A DNA stretch of 64,000 nucleotides from Liolophura sinensis. Its lineage: Eukaryota; Mollusca; Polyplacophora; Chitonida; Chitonidae. The stretch lies in the NCBI RefSeq assembly GCF_032854445.1, contig NC_088301.1, positions 56,742,512 through 56,806,511 on the forward strand. Direction: 5' to 3'. This document shows positions 1 through 12,300 of the stretch, one piece after another. Position 1 is the stretch's first letter. Each line of letters starts with the position of its first letter. The notes beneath the pieces are model-generated. The model made no database searches. It saw nothing but the letters and a program-made list of their open reading frames with translations, and was not told the DNA's origin. Both the position numbers and the translations under genes were made by a program.

Positions 1-3000
1 GTGTGCACAAATTCATTACATTACATTCTTTCATTACACTCACTTGTGGCGGAGGTTCGCACTCTCTTAGTGTTTCTGAATAAATTGTATGAATAAATTT
101 GTCCGTCAATTTCATTTGTGTACAAGCACACTCAAAGCGTGTATATATAGCGAACATATGATGTATAAATGTATATGGGATATAACAGAGAAAACATTTA
201 CATTCCGATTTATTAAGCTGGGTACGTATGAGATATACATTTGTGAAATATAGGTTAACACGTGTCTACTGAGTGACCAACCCTAATTCTCTATATCATT
301 TTACAAAAGATAAGCGATTTCATTCCTTTACATCACGAGACACATATAAGTGTAGTTTGATTTGAAGACACCTGTGGCTTCACTAGATTAAGTAGAGTTG
401 TTAGCACTATAGTACTGTAGTTTTAAGGTGTTCTGGGACTGACCAAACAGTCTGATACCATCTGTCTACATGTATAGCCATATGCTACAGACATTAAGGC
501 AGACTTCAACATGATATGCTGTCTGGACACTGCAGACTACGACGTCCGTCTCCATTCACGCAGTCATGCAAATTGCTTTTCCGTATAGTGAACCCATATA
601 GAGCCATCTTAACATTGGCTAGGAATAATATATAATACAGTAGCATTTGCTCCATTATGCCGGCCACCAGAAATAATCCAAGGGTATCCCTGTGTTCTGT
701 TTGGGCCATTAAAAAGAACACTAAAGTCTAGTTTCCACAGCTTAGTCGAGATTTACAAAGGCCTTTAATTTGTTACAAACTCGAGTTTATATACAGTTCA
801 ATTATCAATTATATACAGTGATATTTGGAACGTCCTTGTAGTCTAGCCTGTCATAAAATATCAATGGTTTCAATTCGCTACTTCTGTACTAAACCATGGG
901 TCAAGACAAGAGCTCTGGCGCGTGAATGTGGGACTTTAAGATTTTCTTTTTATAATCATTGGGCGTATAATTATTTTCGTGTTCACAATACATTGTTCAA
1001 AAGGCATATATTACTGTAATTAGATTCACGTTTAAGTGGCATAACCACAGATTTGTCTTTTGTTGTGTCCATTAAAGACCTCCTGATGTCAGATATCAAC
1101 AAATTTACTTTTCACCATATCTTGGGTTATGCCAAACATAGCACAACAATAAAGGGCTCAAAATAATCATTATTAACCACTAGTGAATATGTACAACATA
1201 TATGAAACCACTAGAAATTAAGATTAATCTATTCATGTTCAAAGAAAATGGCATGGACTAAAACATGCACATCTCTTTGCATTTATCGTATACATGTTGG
1301 CCTACAAACTTTCATGTAAAACAACACTCAATGTGTCATGGGGCGCCACCTGTGCTTTTTAAACCGCAAACTTTGCATAATTAATTTGACACTGTCGTTG
1401 TCAGAATTGTTAAAAAAAAATGTGAGTAGGGTGCCTGCTTGTTTTGTGCCATAGTCTGCATCATTAAGTCTAAAGAACAGAAAGTTCTGCACTAACTTGT
1501 ACATGCCTTACAAGGCACGGTTCCATGTAATTAGAAAGGATTTAATTCGTGTATGGTTTTAATATAGCCTGTATACTCTGTGTTCTGAGGATTTTTTTAA
1601 TGGGTTGGTTATTGTGCTGTGTAAAATAGAGACAAAAATACAGCCAAATACAGTTATGCACATTTTGTGATAAATACCACGTCGGGATACTCTTAACGCA
1701 ATACATGTACGGTCCGACCTCTGAGCTGGAGGACCACTTGGAGCGGCTGCGGCCATAAGGTGCTAGCTAATCACCCAACAGCGTCGGGTGCTACAGTAAT
1801 TTGACGGCTGAAACAGGAATATAGCTATTTAATTTTGCCACTTCTTTACATTTGGAGTGATGAGGTATGCATTTTCTTCACGTTTTTCATTCGATACTGC
1901 TCGTGGTTTTTGGAGGAATGCTGAATGTGGCACCATACCGAAAACCGGGCTCTCTGTGATACAAATTCTGGCAGCCTGGTAGATTTGAGACTTGAGTATG
2001 TAGCTCTCTTACTGACAGAGGTACAGAGTGATAGCCAACGAAATGGGGCGGGAGGGGTATCAGCAGTTCAACTATGGATCATTGGTTAAAGGTCACAGAG
2101 AAAAAGTATGGAGAAAAATAAGGTGGCGGAGAGTGATAAGATTTCCATCAGAGTACTAGTGCTTGTCTCCTTACAGTGCTCAAATCTTTCACTTAGTTTC
2201 TGACCTTTTTAAAGGATTATTGTCCAGATTTATTATTTATTCATAATTATTTACCGGGTACGCTGCATGTGTTGTGTAAGTGAGTTGAAAAAATATAATA
2301 AAAACGGGCACGTTAATCTGAATGGTTTGGTACTTAAAATCATTAGATAATGAGGATGGTTTTATGCATTTTTTCTGCAGTCGGTAGTTTTCGCCAAATT
2401 ACGTCATACAAGTCCAACCTTTACAAGCTGTCAGGTCTTCACCATTTAGACAGTGTTGAAAAGGCTAAAAGAGTGACAGCAGACTATCAGATGTCTCCAC
2501 AAAATGGTTAGCTGGTCTGCATACAGATGGAAAAGCAGTTTGTCGAACGACCCGGGAGTTAGTTTTTAAAAGTTCTGAATGAATTGATCTACAGTACAAG
2601 ACTGAAGAATTTTGCACCTACCAACAAGCAACGGCATGTTCTCTTGCCATTTTACAATGCCTGCCCTTGGTTGTGAAGTCTAAGCCTTAGACCCAGAATG
2701 TCACTCTTTATTCACCCCTGAACACAAAGGTAAAAGGCAAATGGAAACCCTATTGAGTCATGCGTCTTTCAGAAATTAGAATGCATACAAAAAGGCTGGA
2801 TGTTCAAAAGTAGCTACACTGGCCTTAGCTTTCGAAACAACTTCATAGCAAACTACTGCACAAGCAATATTTTTTAGTTGATAATTTGCGTCATAATACA
2901 CTTTCGGTCAGCCAGTTGCACATCCAACTATATCACTTCTTAAATTGAAATCTAAATATTGGACCTGACTTTTTAACTCAATATGACACATAATAGGGAG

Positions 3001-3319
3001 GGAGAACAATGCTGGATTTAACTACACTGGGACCCAAAGTTTCTTTTTTGCTTCACAGAGTGGATGACATCTGGCATGTCGAGAATGATTTCGATATAAA
3101 GCTAGGAGAAGGACGGTACCATACCTCCTCACTTTCTTTAGCACCTGACGTGTACATATATACATCTAATTGTATTCATGAAATAGTTTCAGTCTTCCAG
3201 AATATTGCTATAGAATATATAATAAATGCTTTCATCAATTATTATGTTACTAACTTTCAGGCAAAGTCATAAGAGCTCGTTCTTCTAAACTCTTTGTTGT
3301 ACCTTTGTTTTTCTTCAGA
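1..3319. other. 5' flank, no gene recognised
   Basis: AT-rich sequence upstream of the GalT-like gene. Short open frames occur on both strands, but none resembles a known family or has convincing splice sites. One dispersed repeat (1490-1700) has a second copy near 28.3 kb. An open stretch at 2381-2508 follows a good acceptor-like 'ttttttctgcag' and could be a non-coding or terminal exon, but nothing in its translation is recognisable. The first spliced segment of the downstream gene seems to begin after the acceptor at about 3319. Confidence 0.5.
1490..1700 (+). repeat. dispersed repeat, copy 1
   Basis: This segment aligns over roughly 200 bases with 28265-28475 in the same orientation. The best block is the shared 'aattagaaaggatttaatt' followed by 'cgtgtat'. 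Downstream both copies have 'gggttggtt' and a matching 'ATGCCAC/ATACCAC' end. Divergence is moderate and there is no coding potential. It is probably an old interspersed element, but its ends and family are not defined from two copies. Confidence 0.7.
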
Positions 3320-3399
3320 TGGTCCCTACAAACTGAGGCTCAAATATAAATTGACCCAGCACACACATCTCTCTAATGGCCAGCTGATGTAAGTGAGCA

Positions 3400-6300
3400 A
3401 TGAAGGTGAGGATGACTTCCACAGTCCAGATGAAGAGAAGTCATTTGATTGGCATCAGCTTCATTATTATGCTTGTCCTCTATGTGGTCTTCAGTTCACT
3501 GCGACTAGGTTGGCTCAGCTCTTTGCATGGACAGTCAGATGATGCTGGAAGCTCCCATGGCAGTGGCACACTAAAGAGGGGGAAATACAGCGTCTGGCCG
3601 GATTTTAGTGTAGCTTTAGACAAACAGGTACAGTAATAAAAAAAAACATTTTTTTTGGAATGTTTCAAATGACTGAAAGGCAACAAAAGTTTTATATTGT
3701 GTTTTATGGGGAAATTATTTTTAGAAAAGGAAGGAAAATGAATTTTTTTTTTGTTTGTTCTTGACATTTTTATGATTTTTCTGTTTTTCAAAACTTTCCA
3801 TTCCTGTATATAAGTCCTCAACAGGACAAATTGCTAGGACAATCCACACTTTTGACAACGAGATGATTTTTACATTTTATTTTTATTTTACACTCACATC
3901 TGACAATGGAAAAAGTCTGCGGGTAAAAGAAGAATTTGAATTTTGTCAATTAATGCAAGCAGCGGTGTTGCAAAGCGAACATGTTATAGTCCTATACCTG
4001 TTCGTTTTTCCGTGCCATGATGTCTTTACTGTGATAATTTTCAGTTGAAAAAATACAATGATAAATTGGGTAAAACTGGAGTACAAGCTGGGTTATTCTT
4101 GATGCAAGGACACTTTTGCATTATTTCTAGAAAGTGTTTAAGTTTTGCCGTCCACTGCATATATCAGTGGGTCGTGTTATTCCTTTCCTCTCGCATGTGT
4201 ATATGTGTGCAGCTTGTAAATACGTGTGATTTGTGAGTACACTGTACTACAGGTCATAACAGTTTTTTATGGAATATTTACGTAACAATTGTAGCCTGAC
4301 TGGTTCGTCAAAAACTGCTGGCCAGGTGAGAAGCTTTCAGTAAGTGCCGTGTCACAGGTGATGGGCAGGTGGGCTGAAGCTCTTCCCTTGCACTGCAGGT
4401 AAGTCTGTAGAACACTTACTGTTAACAGTAATGGTATCTTTTCTCACCACTAAATATACACTCTTAAAGACAGCAACTGGCTAAAACATATTTCAATCGA
4501 AGCAGGATACTCAAACTTTCTAAAAAGTACTTTATTATTTTAATGAGATTTCACCAAATAACACGTAGAACAGAATGACAGAACTGCACAAATGGCTGGT
4601 GTGAGTCGGGGCAGTCATCTTCAGAAATTTATCCAATCAAACATTGCTAACAGATTGCCTGCCTAAGCTGTGATGTAGCCTTTACCCATTCACTCCATGA
4701 AGTGACATATGATAACACAGAACTAGTGCACAAGACATAATTTTGAGATCATTTACAGTGATTTAGTTTAGTGACGTGTAGCCGAAGAGTCATTTCAGTA
4801 AGTGTTGTGAGGCAGGTCTGCAGGTGTATCATTTACGGACCACCACAAACGTATAATCAGGTGATTTACAAGCTGTGTAATATTCAACTACGGCATCACA
4901 AATTATCTCAGACTGTAGCATTCGTCTCCCCAAATACATTTTTTGTCGTTCATTTTAGTGTTTAGTCAGCAGTTTCTAAATAACAAATACTAGTATCAGA
5001 GTCAATGAAAAATTTATGAGGGATGACAAAGGCTTACGAGAATGAGAAGATGGCATCTCACAGGACAACACTTAAAATTAATTAAACCTTATAAATTTTT
5101 TTTCTCTGAATTAATTACAACTGAAGAATTTAAATTTTGCTCCTTCGTCTTTCTAGCGTACAAGGGATGTTTTTTTCTGTCATCTGTCTTTTATATAATA
5201 CAGTAAAATTATTGAAACACTGTGTTCAAGTCGAGGTGCTTTCTCTGCAATAATTAGGTCAGCACTGCTTTTATCTTAGAAGCCATCGCTACAAAATTGA
5301 AACATAAAATCCTGCGGCAATCAAATGCCTGGATCAGCATGAGTGAACCTTAGATTTATTGTTTCAGAATTGAGGATGAATCTAGTTGTACAACAATCCA
5401 ATTGTAATTTTGTAACCTTTTATTAGGGGTCAAAATCGTCAAAAATAATAAAGCACAATCCCACTGGAGGTTTTGACCTGAACCAGGAATACCCGGCCGT
5501 TTATCTGCAGCTAGGTTACTTAAACAGGGTCGCTGGAGTTCCCTGTAAATGATATAGTAGGCCTGCTGTATTAACAGTTCAAGCAGTGGAAGGAGTATAT
5601 CCTTTTTCTAAGAAAACTATATCTGTCACTTGGGTCTTCATCTCTGTAGTCCAAAACTTTTATCTGCCATAGACTACTGCTTAGACTATTAATCGGAAAA
5701 TACCTTTGATGTTAGAGAGCTAGAGTAACGTGATGTCACGTTGTTCTCGATAGTGGAGACGTGCTGAATCTGTGTCAAGATGAAGTTTCACTAAACTTTT
5801 AGTGGGTTAAAAGAAATCTTGAAAAAACATTTAATGCTGGTTTAAGATACTTAATAAACATTAGTCATTGGCTGTCTTTCACTTTAGGGGCAAAATTGTG
5901 TGCAAAATATTTGCAATTGCCAATACAGACTTTTAGTGGATGTATTGTTGGTTTTGGCCTATGTTATCACATTACATGTGTTGACAACTTGTTCTTTCTT
6001 GTTGTGTATTTTGCATATTTATGGTTATAAGATAACAATGTTTTGCAAGTGTTATGGTATAGAGAATCTCTGTTTCCTTTTTCAGCGAGATGTACAAGAC
6101 GTTTGTGACGATCTTTGATGTGAAAACGCTAAAAACAAAGGTATTGATAGAAGGTCCTTTCGCTAAGAAGGTGAAGAAGTGGCTCGGAAACAACGAAGAT
6201 TTGTTTCAGGAAGCTAATGACCAGGTGACTCCAGCATATTCTTTTCTGATTTATGTTTTTTAGAGTGTGGTGATAGCATCTGAATCTGCTTGAGCCATAA

Positions 6301-9300
6301 GTGACATGTCCTCGCTAAATATTTTCCAGGGGTATTATTTTCTGTGAATGATATTTTCCCCATGAAGACATCTTTTTCAGCTGTTGCTGGTTTTGGTGTG
6401 GCTTAAATCAAGCACTTAATCAGCGTATGTACTGCATATTACCTCTTCCTACCAACTGTGTTATTGCATCTACTAATGATCGTCTACATGTGATCCATAC
6501 ATATGTGTATCCTTTTTTTCCATTTCTTGGTTATTCCGATAATGAAATTTCCAAATAAACTCGATACATGTATGTAAGTAATTTTCTCAATACACTTATC
6601 TCATGTTGGCTTCTCCTTTAGTTGTAATGTGTCAAGGCCTGCCATCAACATGAAGATGGTCTTGGGTTTGCTCCGGGGAAGTGAAATGTTCAAGAGTACA
6701 ACCTAAAACACCAATGAAATAAATAAATTGATACATAAATCATTACAGCACTCATGTAATTCATTTCTCCAACAGACTGTGATCAAAATTTATAATTTTT
6801 ACACTAATGAACAAGTTTTGATCAACCCACTTCGAGACAAGCGGCCAATTGCTAAACCACAAAAGCCAGAGAGGGAGTTGTGAGTATAGAAATTATTTAT
6901 TTGTCAAGCACCAAATATTAATTTTTCTTACTTAGTCCAAGTTGCTTATGAGAACAGGCCAAGAAACTGTGGCATAAAATCCGATATTATCTGTGCATGC
7001 AAAAGTGGGATTGAAAGAAAGTTGCTGTATNNNNNNNNNNNNNNNNNNNNNNNNNNNNNNNNNNNNNNNNNNNNNNNNNNNNNNNNNNNNNNNNNNNNNN
7101 NNNNNNNNNNNNNNNNNNNNNNNNNNNNNNNNNNNNNNNNNNNNNNNNNNNNNNNNNNNNNNNNNNNNNNNNNNNNNNNNNNNNNNNNNNNNNNNNNNNN
7201 NNNNNNNNNNNNNNNNNNNNNNNNNNNNNNTAGGCAATAATCTTTTGTTGGTGCTCAATATGGCAATTCCCGCAGTCTAATAATTTGTTGAAGACCACTT
7301 GTCTAGCACCAATATGGAGTATATGTCCGTATGTCTGTACGTCACATGAAAATTTAACAGTAACTTGCCAAGGGTTGGTGATTAATCAGGTACTTTTTTC
7401 CCCCCACCCATGAAACTGAAATATCAATCTCATCTGTGAAGGTTTTGCAATTCAGAATCGTTAATTAAGTTCCGAAATTGAACAGGCCTTATAACTTTTT
7501 CAAACTTCAGAATCATTTTAACATTATAAATAGAACAGTTCACTGATATAGCCCATTTAATATTCAAAAACAACAAAGTAATGTGCAACAAATATTTCGA
7601 GACCTGCTTTTGTAGTGCACAGCTTTAAAATACTGAGAACTTCCAGGTTAGTAAATGCATGTGAACAGATCTGTGTTTCTGAAAGCCTAAGCTCAGAAGG
7701 ATGAAACAGATCAGAGATTTGGCAGAAACCAAAGACAACAATCTTCTACAAGAACATAAGTCAGTGTTTGTTGTTTCATTGTCAGATTCACTGCTCAAGA
7801 TCACTTTACACGACTTGAGTCTGAGCATTCTGTGTCTGCCTCAAATACGTTTAAGTGGGATAAGTGGGCATGGATTGATCTTGACCAAACAGCATCATCC
7901 TCTCAACTGGAATGAAGAACAGTTCATGGATCTCATGAAGACAGCCATGAAATGGTACATATACCAGTTATGTAACTGTTAAGCGATTGCTATGTTTGTT
8001 ATTACTTTCAGAAGAAAAAAAAAAAACAACATAAAAAAAGTGAAATAAAGAAGGGATTCTAAACATGAGTTGTTGGCTGTTAGGATATTAAGTATTCATT
8101 TTAATTATTCTTTTTATTGTCTTTAGGGTTCCAAGCTCGAAATATTAAAATTCTTTTCAGACAGTGTGTTGTTAGATACGTGACAGTTTGGCTGTTGCAC
8201 AGTTACACAGTGTCATTTTGCAAACTGCTCTGTACTGAAGCAGAAGCTTGTAAGGGGTGAAACTGGAGGCATAGTGATAGTAGAACATGTTGATTTGAAC
8301 TACCATGTCATCTCTTGTCTTTTAAAATCTGAACTGTCATGGCAGTGGTGATCAAGATAATCTGCAATCGTTCTGTGTCATGGTTTCCTGCTCATTTTGG
8401 GCTATATGTGAACGTATACTTTGTTTACATCAGAATATCTTAATTCCGACCAGTTTATAAGTTAGTTTGAAACATATTGTCTGATATTGACTTCTTTTAC
8501 TTATGTGACAAGTTGTATAAATTATGCCATGTCTGTGTATCCTGTTGAAAGCATTTATATGATTGCTCATATATAGTTACTGTAAATCTTTTTAACCTCT
8601 AAAGCACTTTTTGTCTGTGGACTTTATGCATACAATTATTATGAAAATGACCCCCAAAATGGTTTGTTTGTGTCACTAAAGATGCAAGCTTCAAAAAACT
8701 GAAAAGATTTTTTCTCTACAGCCCATAGTTCTCCCACTAATATAAAGTTTCAAAATGTTGATATCAGTGGTGTGATTGTTCATGTATAATTTATATGATG
8801 TGAGTGCTCGTGTATGGTCTGTATGAGTGCTCATGTATGGTCTGTATGAGTGCTCATGTAAGGTCTGTATGAGTGCTCAAGTAAGGTCTGTTTGAGTGCT
8901 CATGTACGGTCTGTATGAGTGCTCATGTAAGGTTTGTATGAGTGCTCATGTATGGTCTGTATGAGTGCTCATGTAAGGCCTGTATGAATGCTCATGTAAG
9001 GTCTGTATGAGTGCTCATGTACGGGTCTGTATGAGTGCTCATGTAAGGTCTGTATGAGTGCTCATGTAAGGTCTGTATGAGTGCTCATGTATGGTCTGTA
9101 TGAGTGCTCATGTATTGTTTGTATGAGTGCTCATGTATGGTCTGTATGAGTGCTCATGTAAGGTCTGTATGAGTGGCTCATGTATGGTCTGTATGAGTGC
9201 TCATGTATTGTTTGTATGAGTGCTCATGTATAGTCTGTATGAGTGCTCATGTAAGGTCTGTATGAGTGCTCATGTATGGTCTGTATCGGTCTGTATGAGT

Positions 9301-12300
9301 GCTCATGTATGGTCCTGTATGAGTGCTCATGTACGGTCTGTATGAGTGCTCGTGTATGGTCTGTATGAGTGCTCATGTATAGTCTGTATGAGTGCTCATG
9401 TAAGGTCTGTATCGGCCTGTATGAGTGCTCGTGTATGGTCTGTTTGAGTGCTCATGTAGAGGTCTGTATGAGTGCTCATGTAAAGTCTGTATGAGTGCTC
9501 ATGTAAGGTCTGTATGAGTGCTCATGTAAAGTCTGTATGAGTGCTCATGTAAGGTCTGTATGAGTGCTCAGGTAAGGTTTGTATGAGTGCTCATGTACGG
9601 TCTGTATGAGTGCTCATGTAAGGTCTGTATGAGTGCTCATGTACGGTCTGTATGTGCTCATGTCTGGTCTGTATGAGTGCTCATGTATGGTCTGTATGAG
9701 TGCTCGTGTATGGTCTGTATGAGTGCTCATGTATGGCCTCTATGAGTGCTCATGTACGGCCTGTATGAGTGCTCATGTACAGTCTGTATGAGTGCTCATG
9801 TATGGTCTGTATGAGTGCTCATGTACGGTCTGTATGAATGCTCATGTATGGTCTGTATGAGTGCTCATGTATAGTCTGTATGAGTGCTCATGTACGGTCC
9901 GTATAAGTGCTCATGTACGGTCTGTATGAGTGCTCATGTACGGTCTGTATGAGTGCTCATGTACGGTCTGTATGAGTGCTCATGTATAGTCTCTATGAGT
10001 GCTCATGTATGGTCTGTATGAGTGCTCATGTAAGGTCTGTATCGGTCTGTATGAGTGCTCATGTCTGTATGAGTGCTCATATATGGTCTGTATGAGTGCT
10101 CATGTAAGGTCTGTATGAGTGCTCATGTATGGTCTGTATGAGTGCTCGTGTATGATCTGTATGAGTCCTCATTTATGGTCTGTATGAGTGCTCATGTACG
10201 GTCTGTATGAATGCTCATGTACGGTCTGTATGAGTGCTCATGTATGGTCTGTATGAGTGCTCGTGTATGATCTGTATGAGTCCTCATTTATGGTCTGTAT
10301 GAATGCTCATGTAAGGTCTGTATGAGTGCTCATCTGTGGTATGTACGAGTGCTCATGTATTGTTTGTGTGAGTGTTCATGTATGGTTTTTATGATTAGTG
10401 TGAGTGTTTGTGTATGGATTGTATAAGTGCTCATTTATGGTTTGTATGAGTGCTCATGCATGATTTGTATGATTGCTCATGGGTATTTTCCTGTTGAAGG
10501 TTTGAGGTGGTGCAGGCCCAGGACACATCCTTTTCCTACCCTGTGATCATATGGGATCTCCTGCCTCATGCCAGTGCCAGTCAGATTCACCCACACATAC
10601 ACACTAATCTCAATGCTGAGCGATATTATGGTGAGACTGTTATACTTTGTTGTATTATTCATTGGTTCTAATGTATGGTAAATGACGGCCGCTGCGAGTT
10701 CAAGTCCAGCTCATGCTGGCTTCCTTTGGGCTGTACGTGCGAAGGTCTGCTGATGGTCGTTCCCTAGTTTTCTCCCACCGTACAGTTGGTGGCCATTGTA
10801 TAAGTGAAACCTACTATATGTACAAAGTAATGGTTGTGAGCAAGTTCATAGTCTGAGCACTGAAGAAAAAAAAAATGTTCTTATTCTTGAAGTCTTAAAA
10901 GGCTCCAAGTAAAAACATAATCTATAAAACTGTCATGTGTATTGAAAATCTATAAAGTCAGTGGTTATAAGCCCATGAAAATTCATTGTTCCCTTGCACT
11001 TAAAAATGTAACTTAACAACAAGCGAAAAAGTAAAATTTTGTCTTCTCAAAGGTATACAAAATTCAGACTGGTTGTCCTCATACATTCATGTATTTAGCA
11101 GTTTGAAGAAATCCAGTGAAACATTGTTCGGTCCAAATGCATACCAAAACTAGCATACATGTATATACTTTACAAGAAGTCTCACTGAAATGCGGTGATG
11201 AGCAGAGACATTATGTAGAGTGAAAATATACTTGTAGTATGATTGTGATTTAAATGTGGCTGTTTGTTATTGCCAACAGGTTACCTGGAGAACTGGCGGT
11301 CAGCTGGTGAGCTGTACTATCACGACACCAGTCGCAATTACTTCACTGACCTGGCAGGTACTCACAAGGCTTTGAACCTCTCCATCCAACTTGGAGAGGC
11401 AGTCGCTTTTGCTCACTTGGTATGTTTGGATATATGACTGCCCTTTAAATTTTATCAAGACAGTGAAATGATAGTTGGGTATTTTTGATGTCAGTGAGGT
11501 TTGTTTGTATTATGAAAGCAGGTAAGACGGACCGAGTTTTACTCAACATTAAATGGCCGAGGTGGTTAGCGTGCTAGTGAAATGCAGAGACAAAGATGGG
11601 GGAAGGTCTGCTAGCACCGTGGGTTTCCCCGAGGCTCTGTCAGATTTCTTCCCACCATAATGCTGGCCGCCGTTGTATGAGTGAAATTTTACAGTAAATA
11701 ATATGAGAAAACTTGTCTTATATCTTGACCGGCCTGGATAGCACAGTTGGTAGAGCGTCCGCTTCGGGACCGGTAGATCCAGGATCAATCCTTGGTCGAG
11801 TCACACCTAAGACTTTAAAGAGGAAGTTGTAACTTCCTCGCTTGGCGTTCAGCATGAAGGGGATAGTGCAACGACTGGTTGACCCGTATCAGTATAATGG
11901 CTCGGGCGGGGCAGCTTACTTGCCTTCGGTAAGGTAAGTCGTCTCAGTGATGCAGCACTAAATAAAAGAGCGGTGGAAATCCGTCCTGCAACAAGTAGGC
12001 ACAATTACAAGTGCATGCACCCTAATGATTCCTTCGTCGTCATATGACTGAAAAATTGTTGAGTACGACGTTAAACCCCAAGCACTCGCACTCGCACTCT
12101 TATATCTTGATTAGATTATATGCTGAGTGTCGTGGCCAAAGTATTAAGATTAGATGTTGAGGAGAATTGAAATGAAACAGGAACAATAGTTTTTCTCATT
12201 CTTGATAAATACCATAAACCTGGAAGCATGATAAGTGATAAGGCAAACTTTATGTGTCTGTAAATAATACTGTCACTTGTCTCAGGTGGATGTTCCCTTT

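Noticed and set aside
1559-1756. MAAAAPSGPPAQ open frame on the minus strand
   Set aside because: It lies mostly within the dispersed repeat, and the second copy at 28.3 kb does not keep the frame.
2381-2508. Open stretch after a good acceptor-like site
   Set aside because: The translation (for example YKSNLYKLSGLHHLDSVEKA) matches no family I know, and there is no in-phase neighbour exon. Kept only as a note in the 5' flank.
3009-3272. 87-residue open frame upstream of the GalT-like gene
   Set aside because: No recognisable domain, and it ends before the acceptor at about 3319; such lengths arise by chance in this DNA.
3480-3821. 113-residue antisense open frame
   Set aside because: It is a shadow of the GalT-like signal-anchor exon plus T-rich intron.
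6932-7298. Open frames spanning the N gap
   Set aside because: They are open only because N codons cannot be stops.
8771-10482. CRISPR-like array
   Set aside because: Units are directly adjacent with no unique spacers, in a eukaryotic intron; it is a minisatellite.
11728-11800. Possible tRNA gene
   Set aside because: A- and B-box motifs are present but the acceptor and anticodon arms do not pair, and the sequence continues into a SINE body. The same head occurs at 14041.
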